From contig CAKSQO010000001.1 in the NCBI GenBank assembly GCA_934486615.1, forward strand, positions 62,001-126,000: DNA of 64,000 nt, in the 5' to 3' direction. The notes below the pieces were generated by a model. That model saw only the letters and a list, made by a program, of their open reading frames with translations. It made no database searches and had not been told where the DNA came from. This document shows, piece after piece, positions 1-7,819 of the stretch (positions within the stretch are counted from its first letter, which is position 1; the number at the start of each line of letters is the position of its first letter). The position numbers and the translations under genes were made by a program. This stretch comes from an uncultured Eubacteriales bacterium. GTDB lineage: Bacteria; Bacillota; Clostridia; Oscillospirales; Acutalibacteraceae.

Positions 1-1
1 G

Positions 2-301
2 CGGGAGGCATTTGTTTCGCGCGTGTTTGGCTCGGACGAGCTGAGCGAGATAAGCGCGCGCGGGAGCAAGCCTGTGAATTTTGCCGTGTGCTTTGCGGCC
101 AAGGAGGCCTTTTCAAAGGCGGTAGGCACGGGACTTTCGGGATTTCGCCTGAATGAAGTGCAGCTGCTGCACGAAAGCTCGGGCAGGCCGTTTTTTAAGC
201 TCAGCGGCGCGGCCGAAAAGTACGCCGAAAACGAATTTGACGTTAGCGTGACGCACACAAGCGAGCTTGTGATCGTCACGGTGGTTATGAATGAGGTGTG
301 A
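2..301 (+). CDS. acpS: Holo-[acyl-carrier-protein] synthase (4'-phosphopantetheinyl transferase), 5' end missing
   Basis: AcpS moves the 4'-phosphopantetheine arm of CoA onto a serine of apo-ACP, activating it for fatty acid synthesis in the cytoplasm. The frame is open to the window edge (first full codon at base 2). A GTG at 23 lies inside conserved AcpS sequence (FVSRVF...), so it is not the true start. The family signature around FAAKEAFSKAVGTG is present; its Glu and Lys belong to the Mg/CoA site. About 99 residues of a usual 115-130 are visible. The stop is 3 bp before nnr, suggesting one transcript; acpS next to nnr is a common Firmicutes arrangement. Confidence 0.92.
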   Translation, partial: REAFVSRVFGSDELSEISARGSKPVNFAVCFAAKEAFSKAVGTGLSGFRLNEVQLLHESSGRPFFKLSGAAEKYAENEFDVSVTHTSELVIVTVVMNEV

Positions 302-304
302 GCG

Positions 305-1828
305 ATGCTTGTTTATAACAGAGAGCAGGTCAGAGCCGTCGAGTCAAACGCCGCCAGGAGCGGCATTACGCCCGACCGCCTGATGGAGAACGCCGGCTCG
401 GCCGTCGCGAAAGCGATACGCGACCGCGTCAGTGTTGAGGGCAAGCGCGTCTGCGTGCTGTGCGGCAAGGGCAACAACGGCGGCGACGGCTTTGTCGTCG
501 CGCGCAAGCTGTTTCAGTCTGGCGCGGCGGTCACTGTCGTGCTCGTTTGCGGCGCTCCCGCGACCGACACGGCGAGGACTGCATTCGAATACGCGCGCGG
601 CCTTGGCGTAAAAGTCGTAGCGTTCGACAGCGACTTTGCAGCTGCACGCGAAGCGATAGACAGCGCCGAGGTCATCGTCGACGCGGTGCTCGGCATCGGT
701 TTCCACGGGGAATTAAACGACAATCTGCGCGCCGTTTGCCGACTGGCGAACGCTTCAAGCGCGATAATCTTCGCAGTCGATGTTCCGACAGGAGTCGACA
801 GCGACAGTGCCTGTGCCGACCGCGATTGCGTTCTGGCCGATTGCACCGTGACCTTCTTTAAAATGAAGGCCTGTCACGTTATGTACCCCGCGCTCAAATT
901 CTGCGGCGAGGTCATTCTTGCCGACATCGGCACACCCGAGAGCGCTTTTGTGCCCTCAAGCGTCGGCACGCTCGGCGACGGCTACTACGCCAAAGCGCTG
1001 CCCGCGCGCGAGCCCGACGGCCACAAGGGCACGTTCGGCAAGGTGGGCTTCGTCTGCGGCAGCTACGGTATGCTCGGCGCGGAGAAAATCGCTTTGACCG
1101 CTGCAATGCGCAGCGGTATCGGCCTCGCCGTCGCGGCCGTGGGGGAGAGGGCTTACCCGATACTCGCGGCGGGTCTTAACGAGCCTGTGTTCAAAATCTA
1201 CGGCGAGCTTGACGGTGCGATTGCCGCCGAGAATGCTGCCGACATATGCAGTGAGTTTTCGTCCTGCCGCAGCGCGCTCATCGGCTGCGGACTCGGGCAC
1301 ACCGACAATACGCGCGACCTTGTTCAAAGAATCGTTTCGGGGCTTAAAATCCCGCTTGTTATCGACGCGGACGGCATAAATTGCGTCGCGGATAATATAG
1401 ATATATTAAGTCACGCTGCGGCGGGAGTGATTTTAACGCCCCATTGCGGCGAGATGGCGCGCCTTTGCGGCGTAAGTGTCGACGAGATTCTGCGCGACCG
1501 AATGAAGTACGGCCGCCTGATATGCGACAGGTACAGGGCGATAGTCGTGCTCAAATCCGCGTCTACGCTCGTGTTTGCGCCCGACGGCAGGACGTTCATA
1601 TTTACAGGCGGCAACTCGGGTATGGCCACGGCGGGCAGCGGAGATATGCTCGCGGGCATAATCGCGGCGCTTGTCTGCCGCTGCCCGAGCCTGCTCGACG
1701 CGGCGCTTGCGGGAGTGTACGTCCACTTTCAGTGCGGAGCTGCCGCTGCCGAAAAGCAGTCGCAGTGCGCGATGACCGTGACCGATATGCTCGGCTGCAT
1801 GGGGGAAGTTTACCGCAAATTCGAGTAA
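305..1828 (+). CDS. nnr: Bifunctional NAD(P)H-hydrate epimerase / ADP-dependent dehydratase
   Basis: This enzyme repairs hydrated NADH and NADPH. The N-terminal YjeF_N (NnrE) half epimerises the R and S hydrates, and the C-terminal kinase-like NnrD half dehydrates the S form using ADP. The 507 residues match the usual fused length. The N-terminal domain shows GKGNNGGDG at residues 54-62. The C-terminal domain ends with the ribokinase-fold motif GSGD at 444-447 followed by MLAGIIAAL, which carries the catalytic Asp. The ATG at 305 follows the acpS stop by 3 bp and has a GAGGTG ribosome site. It is likely cotranscribed with acpS and the downstream lipoprotein. Confidence 0.95.
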   Translation: MLVYNREQVRAVESNAARSGITPDRLMENAGSAVAKAIRDRVSVEGKRVCVLCGKGNNGGDGFVVARKLFQSGAAVTVVLVCGAPATDTARTAFEYARGLGVKVVAFDSDFAAAREAIDSAEVIVDAVLGIGFHGELNDNLRAVCRLANASSAIIFAVDVPTGVDSDSACADRDCVLADCTVTFFKMKACHVMYPALKFCGEVILADIGTPESAFVPSSVGTLGDGYYAKALPAREPDGHKGTFGKVGFVCGSYGMLGAEKIALTAAMRSGIGLAVAAVGERAYPILAAGLNEPVFKIYGELDGAIAAENAADICSEFSSCRSALIGCGLGHTDNTRDLVQRIVSGLKIPLVIDADGINCVADNIDILSHAAAGVILTPHCGEMARLCGVSVDEILRDRMKYGRLICDRYRAIVVLKSASTLVFAPDGRTFIFTGGNSGMATAGSGDMLAGIIAALVCRCPSLLDAALAGVYVHFQCGAAAAEKQSQCAMTVTDMLGCMGEVYRKFE

Positions 1829-1870
1829 AGCCCGCTTGAAGCTGCGTCTGCGGGCGTTTGGAGGGACAGT

Positions 1871-2350
1871 GTGAAACGTCCGCTTGCAACGCTTGCTGCG
1901 TGCGCCGCCTTGCTTGTTTGCAGTGCCTGCTCGCAGAACGAGCCGCCCATGCCGCCCGAGACCGAGCGCGTTTACGCAAGCGTGCTGGCCGATTGCGGCG
2001 GCGACGAATACACGATAGACGTTCGCAAGGACTCCGACACCCTCGCGCGCTACACGCTGATGAGCGCCGACGGCAGCGAGCCGATGACGTTCGCCTTTGT
2101 CGGAAACGAATGTACCGTCACCTATATGGGCCTTGAGCTGACCGACCCGCCCGAGAGCGCGCCGGTCACAGTGCTGCATAAGGCGCTGTGCGCCCGAAGC
2201 GCGCTTGAATACGACGAGGGCAAAAATGCATTTTGCGGTGTTGCGGAAAATTTTGCTTTTACATTTTACGTCTCGTCCGGCTCAAATCCGAGTATTTTGG
2301 AGGTCAACGAGCCGAAATTTAAATACTGCTTTGATTTAAGCCTGCGCTGA
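1871..2350 (+). CDS. Putative lipoprotein of unknown function
   Basis: This is a 159-residue protein that I do not recognise. It starts at GTG 1871, with GGAGG about 5 bases upstream. The N-terminus is a short positively charged, hydrophobic signal ending LLVCSAC, so Cys20 is the probable lipidated residue, although position -3 is Cys rather than the usual Leu. The mature part is small, acidic and soluble-looking. It lies 42 bp after nnr on the same strand and ends inside a terminator hairpin, so it is probably the last gene of the acpS-nnr unit. Export and anchoring are inferred from the signal alone. Confidence 0.75.
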   Translation: MKRPLATLAACAALLVCSACSQNEPPMPPETERVYASVLADCGGDEYTIDVRKDSDTLARYTLMSADGSEPMTFAFVGNECTVTYMGLELTDPPESAPVTVLHKALCARSALEYDEGKNAFCGVAENFAFTFYVSSGSNPSILEVNEPKFKYCFDLSLR

Positions 2351-2376
2351 CCCTGCGGTTTTGCGCGGGCTTTTTT
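2339..2376 (+). terminator. Intrinsic terminator after the acpS-nnr-lipoprotein unit
   Basis: AGCCTGCGC pairs with GCGCGGGCT (9 bp with one G-U pair), followed directly by six T. The left arm overlaps the lipoprotein stop codon. Confidence 0.8.
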
Positions 2377-2506
2377 ATGTCCGAAACGGTGAAGCAAAAT
2401 ATTATGATAGTGATGACTTTTGTATCGGCTGCTGTTTAATTGGTCGGATTATTGGCAACAATACGATTGTACATCATTCATATTTTTCTTCGGAGAGTGA
2501 ACAGAA

Positions 2507-2848
2507 ATGACCGTAAGAAGAGGGGACATATATTACGCCGACCTAAGCCCCGTTGTCGGCTCGGAGCAGGGCGGAATAAGGCCTGTGCTCATAGTTCAAA
2601 ACGACGTTGGCAACAAATTCAGCCCCACAGTGATAGCGGCGGCGATAACGAGCCAGAAGGAAAAGGCAAAGCTGCCGACGCATATTCGCGTAAACGCCGA
2701 CGACAGCGGGCTTGCAAAGGATTCGATAGTGCTGCTTGAGCAGGTCAGGACGATCGACAAGCAGCGACTTAAAGAGAAAATGGGTCGGCTCGACGACGCG
2801 TCGATGGGACTTATCGATCAGGCGCTGAGCGTGAGCTTCGGGCTGTAA
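2507..2848 (+). CDS. ndoA: EndoA/MazF-type mRNA interferase toxin
   Basis: This 113-residue PemK/MazF-family endoribonuclease closely resembles Bacillus EndoA, which cuts mRNA at UACAU. Visible family sequence includes RRGDIYYADLSPVVGSEQGG at residues 4-23, RPVLIVQND, and LLEQVRTIDKQRL near the C-terminus. The ATG follows a GGAGAG ribosome site. In Bacillus the antitoxin gene ndoAI lies directly upstream. Here the preceding 130 bp hold no plausible antitoxin frame, so the toxin looks orphaned locally. It sits between two terminators and is probably monocistronic. Target specificity is inferred from the family. Confidence 0.93.
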   Translation: MTVRRGDIYYADLSPVVGSEQGGIRPVLIVQNDVGNKFSPTVIAAAITSQKEKAKLPTHIRVNADDSGLAKDSIVLLEQVRTIDKQRLKEKMGRLDDASMGLIDQALSVSFGL

Positions 2849-2861
2849 GCAGAATATCAGC

Positions 2862-2901
2862 GAAAAAACGGCCGCAGAACGCTTTTGTCGTCTGCGGCCG
2901 T
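2862..2901 (-). terminator. Intrinsic terminator for the HAD gene (possibly bidirectional)
   Basis: CGGCCGCAGA pairs with TCTGCGGCCG around a short loop. Read on the minus strand it is followed by six T (2863-2868). It lies between convergent ndoA and the HAD phosphatase gene. Confidence 0.85.
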
Positions 2902-2913
2902 AAGGCGTTTGGT

Positions 2914-3693
2914 TTATTTCAGTGCGCCCGCTTCGAGCATTCCGATAAGGCGGGCTATCGCGGCTTCGTCGTTTGAGCGGTCGAGCACGACGTCGGCCGC
3001 ATCCTTTACGACAGGTTGAGCGTTTGCGACTGCGACGCCGATGTCGGCCGATTGCAGGAGGCTGACGTCATTGTCAAAGTCACCGATGCCGATGACTGTT
3101 CGCACCTTTGGGCACAGTGCCTTAAGCTCATTAAGCAGCGCGCCCTTTGACGAGCGCGAGTCGAGCATCTCGAGCGAGAACGGCCAGCTGCGCGCAAAAT
3201 TCAGCCGCTCGCCGTAGCGCTGCCGGAGTTCATACGAAAGCGCGTCGGTAAAATCCGCATCGTCATAGACAAAAACGGCTTTCATAATACCGCGCTTGAC
3301 AGCAGCAAAAAGCCGCTCGTTATCGCCCTTCCAAAAATACTCATCTGTCAGGTCCTCATACACCAGGCGGGTGTTATTATACAGCTCAAGCGTGCTTAAT
3401 CTGCGGATAAGCTCGGACGGGACCTCGCGCACGGGGTGCTTGATAAGCTCTTTGTCGTGCACCTGATCATAGAGCAGCGACCCGTTGACGGTTATTACGG
3501 GCGCGTTCGGGTGCAAATCAAGCTGCCCCAAATTGCGCACAAATTCGGGCGAGCGCCCTGTTGCAAAGGTAAACATGCCGCCGAGCGACTGAAAGCGGCG
3601 AATCGCTTCAATATTCTCCTGCGGGATTTTGCCGTTTGAGTCGGCGAAAGTGCCGTCAAAGTCGCTGCATATCAAAAAACTGCTTAAATCCAT
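2914..3693 (-). CDS. Cof/YidA-type HAD-superfamily phosphatase
   Basis: This 259-residue cytoplasmic hydrolase is of the HAD class IIB (Cof) type, usually acting on sugar phosphates or similar small phosphoesters. Motif I is DFDGT at 11-15 (Asp11 nucleophile, Asp13 acid/base), a Thr/Gly motif follows (TGR near 45), motif III Lys is at 183 in SSKG, and motif IV is GDFDND at 204-209. The C2 cap lies between motifs II and III. The substrate cannot be read from sequence. It stands alone, downstream of rpmB on the same strand but behind that gene's terminator. Confidence 0.9.
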   Translation of the reverse strand: MDLSSFLICSDFDGTFADSNGKIPQENIEAIRRFQSLGGMFTFATGRSPEFVRNLGQLDLHPNAPVITVNGSLLYDQVHDKELIKHPVREVPSELIRRLSTLELYNNTRLVYEDLTDEYFWKGDNERLFAAVKRGIMKAVFVYDDADFTDALSYELRQRYGERLNFARSWPFSLEMLDSRSSKGALLNELKALCPKVRTVIGIGDFDNDVSLLQSADIGVAVANAQPVVKDAADVVLDRSNDEAAIARLIGMLEAGALK

Positions 3694-3711
3694 ATTACTG
3701 CTCCGAATAAT

Positions 3712-3740
3712 GAAAAATCCCCGACTTGGAAATCGAGGAT
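3712..3740 (-). terminator. Intrinsic terminator after rpmB
   Basis: Read on the minus strand, ATCCTCGA pairs with TCGGGGAT (one G-U pair) and is followed by TTTTT. It lies 24 bp past the rpmB stop. Confidence 0.75.
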
Positions 3741-3763
3741 AATATCATCTATATAATCAAAGA

Positions 3764-3952
3764 TTAGATAGCGCGAGTAACTTTTCCAGAACGCAGGCAA
3801 CGGGTGCAGGCGTTGATCCTGCAAGGAGTTCCGTTGACGATAGCCTTAACGCGCTTTACGTTGGGCTTCCAGGTTCTGTTGGATCTTCTGTGAGAATGGG
3901 AAACCTTGATGCCGAAAGTTACTTCTTTTTTGCAGATGTCACATTTTGCCAT
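3764..3952 (-). CDS. rpmB: 50S ribosomal protein L28
   Basis: This 62-residue basic ribosomal protein has a typical L28 length and sequence (SHSHRRSNRTWKPN, GTPCRINACTRCLRSGKV). Cys4, Cys7, Cys49 and Cys52 form the zinc-ribbon CxxC pairs of the zinc-binding L28 type; some paralogues that replace it under zinc limitation lack them. It starts at an ATG behind AGGAGGTGC and stands alone with its own promoter and terminator, as is common in Firmicutes. It is divergent from the germination operon. Confidence 0.97.
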   Translation of the reverse strand: MAKCDICKKEVTFGIKVSHSHRRSNRTWKPNVKRVKAIVNGTPCRINACTRCLRSGKVTRAI

Positions 3953-3993
3953 TTATCTGCACCTCCTTTGAGTTTCGTAAAATACCGCATATC

Positions 3994-4022
3994 ATAATAA
4001 CAGAATACAGATAATAAATCAA
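3994..4022 (-). promoter_or_regulatory. Sigma-A-type promoter of rpmB
   Basis: On the minus strand TTGATT (4017-4022) and TATTAT (3994-3999) are separated by 17 bp, about 40 bp upstream of the rpmB start. Confidence 0.7.
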
Positions 4023-4068
4023 GTCTTTTTAAAAATTTTTTTGAGTTTCGTGCAGTAGGGGAGCCATA

Positions 4069-5547
4069 ATGAGTTCAAACGAAAAAATAAGCGGTTTTGA
4101 AGCGGCGCTCGGCTTTGTAAAAAGCTTTTTCAGAGCGGACAGAAACACCGACATCATCATTCGCGAGCTGCGCTCAAAGGACGGGCGCAGAGCCTTTTTG
4201 GCCTACATCGACGGAATGGCCTCGTCCGATATGGTCAACGACTACATCGTTCGACCGCTTATGCGCGCAGACTGCAGCGGGACAAAGTCGCCTGCGGACG
4301 TGCTCGAATACGGCGACTGCACGCTGACCGACTCGCTCGACACGGTGTGCAATCGTGTGCTGCAGGGCGACACGGCCGTCATTCTCGACGGCTGCAGACA
4401 GGCGGCAATATGCGAGACAAAGGGCTTTGATAAGCGCTCGGTGTCAACTCCCGAGACAGAGAACGTCGTAAAAGGCTCGCATGAGGCATTCAACGAGAGC
4501 ATACGCAGCAACATTACCCTCGTCAGGCGCGCGCTGAAAACAGGCGCGCTTTTGACCGAGATGGTGTCTGTCGGCAATTTGAGCGGCGAAAAATGCGCCG
4601 TGCTCTATCTTGACGGCGTGACCGACCCCGAGACGGTCGAGCGCGCCAAGTTCAGGCTGAAAAACGTGCGCGGTGACTTCTATTCGGGCAGCGCGATGAT
4701 AAGCCAGATGATCGAGGACTCGCGCTTTTCGCTGTTTCCGAGCGTGCTGACGACCGAACGACCCGAGCGCACGGCGCAGTACCTCGCAGCGGGCAGACTG
4801 GCGATAATCTGCGACAACACGCCCTTTGCGATAATCGTGCCCATCACGGTTTCGGAGCTGTTCGACTCGCCCGAGGGCAATCAGCAGCGCTGGCAAAACG
4901 GTACATTTGCAAAAATCGTGCGCGTGTTCGCGTTCGTATGCGCGACCGTGCTGTCCGGACTTTACATTGGGGTGCTCAACTTTCACCGCGAGCTGCTGCC
5001 CGTACAGCTATTGAGCATTATCGCGGCTTCGCGTGTCGAGATTCCGTTTACCGCGATGTCGGAGCTGATAATAATGGAGCTGTTCTTCGAGCTTGTGCGG
5101 GAGGCGGGGATCAGGATCCCCAACGCCGTCGGCAGCGCAGTGGGCGTGGTGTCCGGGCTGATCCTCGGTCAGGCCGCCGTCGAAGCGAAGATAGTCAGCC
5201 CGGTGACGCTGATAATCGTCGCGATAACCGGCATAGCCAATGCGGCGCTGCCCGACTACGATATGTCGTTCGGCATAAGAATTGTCAAATTTGCGCTGAT
5301 TTTGCTCGGCGGCGCGTTCGGGCTTGTCGGGCTTGCGCTCGGGGTTACGGCGATGCTCGTCCTGCTCGGCTCGCAGCGTTCTTTCGGTGTTGCGATGTCC
5401 ACTGCGCCGAAGGTGCGCTCGGCCTCGACCGGGCTTATCGTGCAGACCCCGCTGTGGCTGCAGGAGCTGCGTGAGAAATATCTGCGCCCCGAGCGGCTGC
5501 GGCAGCAGCCCGACCGCTCCCGTGCATGGGAGGAGGACGGCAAATGA
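4069..5547 (+). CDS. GerA-family spore germination protein (GerAA/SpoVAF type)
   Basis: This is a 492-residue GerA-family inner spore-membrane protein. In other Clostridia the A subunit forms nutrient-gated germinant receptors or SpoVAF-type channels. The N-terminal ~280 residues form the hydrophilic two-subdomain part; the C-terminal part (about 285-450) has hydrophobic membrane segments, including the family segment FTAMSELIIMELFFELVREAG. The ATG at 4069 has a GGGGAG ribosome site 7 bases upstream. The stop overlaps the start of the next gene (ATGA at 5544-5547), so the two are translationally coupled. GerKA and SpoVAF cannot be told apart by eye. Confidence 0.9.
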   Translation: MSSNEKISGFEAALGFVKSFFRADRNTDIIIRELRSKDGRRAFLAYIDGMASSDMVNDYIVRPLMRADCSGTKSPADVLEYGDCTLTDSLDTVCNRVLQGDTAVILDGCRQAAICETKGFDKRSVSTPETENVVKGSHEAFNESIRSNITLVRRALKTGALLTEMVSVGNLSGEKCAVLYLDGVTDPETVERAKFRLKNVRGDFYSGSAMISQMIEDSRFSLFPSVLTTERPERTAQYLAAGRLAIICDNTPFAIIVPITVSELFDSPEGNQQRWQNGTFAKIVRVFAFVCATVLSGLYIGVLNFHRELLPVQLLSIIAASRVEIPFTAMSELIIMELFFELVREAGIRIPNAVGSAVGVVSGLILGQAAVEAKIVSPVTLIIVAITGIANAALPDYDMSFGIRIVKFALILLGGAFGLVGLALGVTAMLVLLGSQRSFGVAMSTAPKVRSASTGLIVQTPLWLQELREKYLRPERLRQQPDRSRAWEEDGK

Positions 5548-7349
5548 GCGCGAAGGTTTACGCGCTTATCTGCGCGTGGATAGTTGTTTCGCCCGCGTTC
5601 AGCGCGACCTATGCCGCGGCTCGGGTGTGGACGTGGGCGGTGTACGCCGTCTGCGCCGCGGCGGTTTGCACGGTTTCGCTGCTGATAAGAAAACGCGGGA
5701 TTTCACGCGTTGCCCGCGGGATTTTTCTGTGGAGCGCCGCTGCGTACATTCTGCTGACCTCGGCTGAATGCGTTGACTCCTACCTCTACCACGGCGAAAG
5801 TGCGCTCACTGTGCTGACGCTGCTTGTCGCAGCGGGAGTGATAGGCAGCCTGACGCACGCGGGCGGCTCGCTTTACGGAATGCGGACGATGGGCATGCTG
5901 TGCTGCGCGCTCGTCGCGCTGATATTTGCGCTGTCGCTCGGCTCGGCAAGCACCGCAGACGTGCTGCCCTTACCGTGCGTGCGTGCGGTGTCGATAATCA
6001 AAGCCGCCGCACACGCCGCATTGTCGCTCAGTATGCTTCTGCTGCCGCAGCTTGCACAAAAAGAAGAAAACGGTTCGCTCAAAAGCATCGTCGTTTGCAG
6101 TGCCGCAGTCACGCTCTGCGCCGCCGTTATACCGTTTATCCTGCCGCCGTTTTCGATGGGTGAGGACAGCAATGCGGTCATCGAGCTTAGCCGCAACATC
6201 TCACTCGGGCGTTTCTTCAGCCGCGTTGTATTTGCGGCAGCGGCGGCTCTGCTGCTGTCGACACTGCTGCTGATAAGTCTGCTGTTCTCGCTGCTCAAAG
6301 AGAGCTCCTGCGCGCGGTTGCGCTCCAAGCCTGCGAAGGCCGCGGCGTGCGCCGCCTGCATAGTATCGGCCGCGGCGGTCGCGGGAATAGGGCTGCGCTT
6401 CAATGTGCAGCTTATCCTCGCCGCAGCCGCTGTTGCCGCCGTAATCACGGGAGTGCTGCTTAGCAGCCGCCGCACCGTGCGCAGAGCGACCGCCGCCGCA
6501 CTCACCATCGCAATAATAGGAACATTTTCGTCATGTATGGAATATAATGAAGTCGACACCCTCGAATACCCGCTTATACTGACCGTGAGCGGTTCGCCCG
6601 ACAGCGCCGAATTCGGCTTCATCACCGAGTCGGGCGACTTTTCGGTGAGTGCCGATGGAATAAACACCGCAGCAAGCAAGGCAAGCGCCGTCAAGCCTAA
6701 GCGCATTGACATGAGCCAACTCGGGCTTGTGCTGTTCTGCGGCGCGCCGAAGCGGCTCGTCCTCAGCGTTATCGGCGAGATAATGCTGAGCGACGTGCAC
6801 AACTCCGTATTGATTGCGTTCAGCGACAGCTCGGACGAAGATTTCGCAAATATTGAGTTTGATGAGTACAGCGGCAAAAGTGAGTTTGTTTCGGAGCTTA
6901 GAGAGAAGCTCGACGGCCACGCGGTGCTGAGCTCGACGGCGTTTGCGGCGCGCGCCGAGTACGAGCGCACGTCGGCTGTGATTTTGCCTAAGCTCGAAAT
7001 CGACGATGACAGCGTGCTGCTCTCGGGCGGCGAGTGCTTCGGCAAGCTGACCGACGGAGAGCTTGATATGAGCGCGCTTGAAGCGCTCGAAGCAGCACTC
7101 GCCCGCGCGAGGATTTCGACAGGTGTTGCCGAAACAGGCGGTGAAACGGTGCTTGACTTGAACGTAGCAAGGTTCGGTGCGGACAAAGCACAGCGGGAGC
7201 GGCTTGCGCAGCTGCTTGAGCGGATGTATAACGAGGTCGGCTGTGACCCGCTGCGTGCGAGAGAAAAGCTCGCGCGGCGGTATATGCTGAGCCGCGACTT
7301 CGATGAAGCAACGCGCGGCATAAAGCGTGTTAAAGTGCAGGTAGGGTAG
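5544..7349 (+). CDS. Probable GerAB-GerAC fusion germination protein
   Basis: This 601-residue protein overlaps the GerA gene by 4 bp. The ATG at 5544 has AGGAGG at 5531-5536; an upstream ATG at 5526 lacks a site. Residues 1-325 are a run of hydrophobic segments like the GerAB permease-type subunit. At Cys331 the sequence reads FSSCMEYNEVDTLEYP, resembling the start of GerAC lipoproteins (a lipobox-like Cys followed by a W/Y-x-x-E-(L/I/V)-D pattern). The rest is hydrophilic and ends with a GerAC-like tail (FGADKAQRERLAQLLERMY, then EVGCDPLRA). No separate B or C gene follows. The fusion is inferred from these patterns; the family-level call is more secure than the exact boundary. Confidence 0.75.
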   Translation: MSAKVYALICAWIVVSPAFSATYAAARVWTWAVYAVCAAAVCTVSLLIRKRGISRVARGIFLWSAAAYILLTSAECVDSYLYHGESALTVLTLLVAAGVIGSLTHAGGSLYGMRTMGMLCCALVALIFALSLGSASTADVLPLPCVRAVSIIKAAAHAALSLSMLLLPQLAQKEENGSLKSIVVCSAAVTLCAAVIPFILPPFSMGEDSNAVIELSRNISLGRFFSRVVFAAAAALLLSTLLLISLLFSLLKESSCARLRSKPAKAAACAACIVSAAAVAGIGLRFNVQLILAAAAVAAVITGVLLSSRRTVRRATAAALTIAIIGTFSSCMEYNEVDTLEYPLILTVSGSPDSAEFGFITESGDFSVSADGINTAASKASAVKPKRIDMSQLGLVLFCGAPKRLVLSVIGEIMLSDVHNSVLIAFSDSSDEDFANIEFDEYSGKSEFVSELREKLDGHAVLSSTAFAARAEYERTSAVILPKLEIDDDSVLLSGGECFGKLTDGELDMSALEALEAALARARISTGVAETGGETVLDLNVARFGADKAQRERLAQLLERMYNEVGCDPLRAREKLARRYMLSRDFDEATRGIKRVKVQVG

Positions 7350-7757
7350 CAGCGGCTGAATCAGGTGTGCGGAGGACTTTGAACAAAAAAAGCGTCGGCG
7401 CAGCGGCCGGCAGCGCAATGATGCGTTTTAAAAGCAGCGTACATTGTGCCGCCTGTGCCGTTTCTTGCAACGCTCGCTGCTTGCTGTGTCGACTTCTGCA
7501 TTGCCGTCCGCACTGTTCGCTGTGTCGACTTCTGCATTGCCGCCCGCACTGTTCGCCGTACGACCGATCGCTCCGCTTCCCACGGACGCCGTGTACGCCG
7601 TTGCCCGTGGTAAACTGCGCGTTCCGTACTCTGCGGACGGTACATATAATACTGCCTGCCACGATTTCCGGATGAGTTAAAATGATAATAATTTAACAAA
7701 GTTATGTAATCCAGACCGATTTTTCGAAAAAACATTGACAATATATTAACAATCCTA
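7350..7757 (+). other. Gap between germination operon and serC, with tandem repeat and a doubtful Cys-rich reading frame
   Basis: No convincing gene is seen. A frame from TTG 7379 to 7675 (GGAGG at 7371, spacing too short) would encode about 98 residues with two copies of LLCRLLHCRPHC-like sequence, arising from the 36-bp repeat at 7483. The same stretch is also open on the minus strand. No clear terminator for the germination operon was found. Bases 7676-7757 are AT-rich and carry a second TTGACA at 7735. Confidence 0.5.
7483..7554. repeat. Two tandem copies of a 36-bp unit
   Basis: Copies at 7483-7518 and 7519-7554 start GCTGTGTCGACTTCTGC and differ at one base (CCGTCC versus CCGCCC). The unit length is a multiple of three, so frames stay open through it. 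Confidence 0.9.
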
Positions 7758-7785
7758 TTGACATTTCGTCCCGATGTGCTAAAAT
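7758..7785 (+). promoter_or_regulatory. Promoter of serC-serA
   Basis: TTGACA at 7758-7763, a 16-bp spacer, then TAAAAT at 7780-7785, about 35 bp upstream of the serC start. Confidence 0.7.
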
Positions 7786-7819
7786 ATAAATACTTTTATA
7801 AGTTCGGAGGCAAAATTCA

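Noticed and set aside
5873..7321. Very long open frame on the minus strand opposite the germination fusion gene (482 codons)
   Set aside because: It is the antisense of a GC-rich, Ser/Ala-coding gene; the product is low-complexity Ser/Ala/Leu with no motif, and the plus-strand protein has clear family features and translational coupling.
7483..7554. CRISPR array
   Set aside because: There are only two directly abutting 36-bp copies with no spacers, and no cas genes.
7361..7741. Minus-strand 126-codon frame across the 36-bp repeat
   Set aside because: No ribosome site, odd composition, and it overlaps the serC promoter region; the repeat alone explains the open frame.
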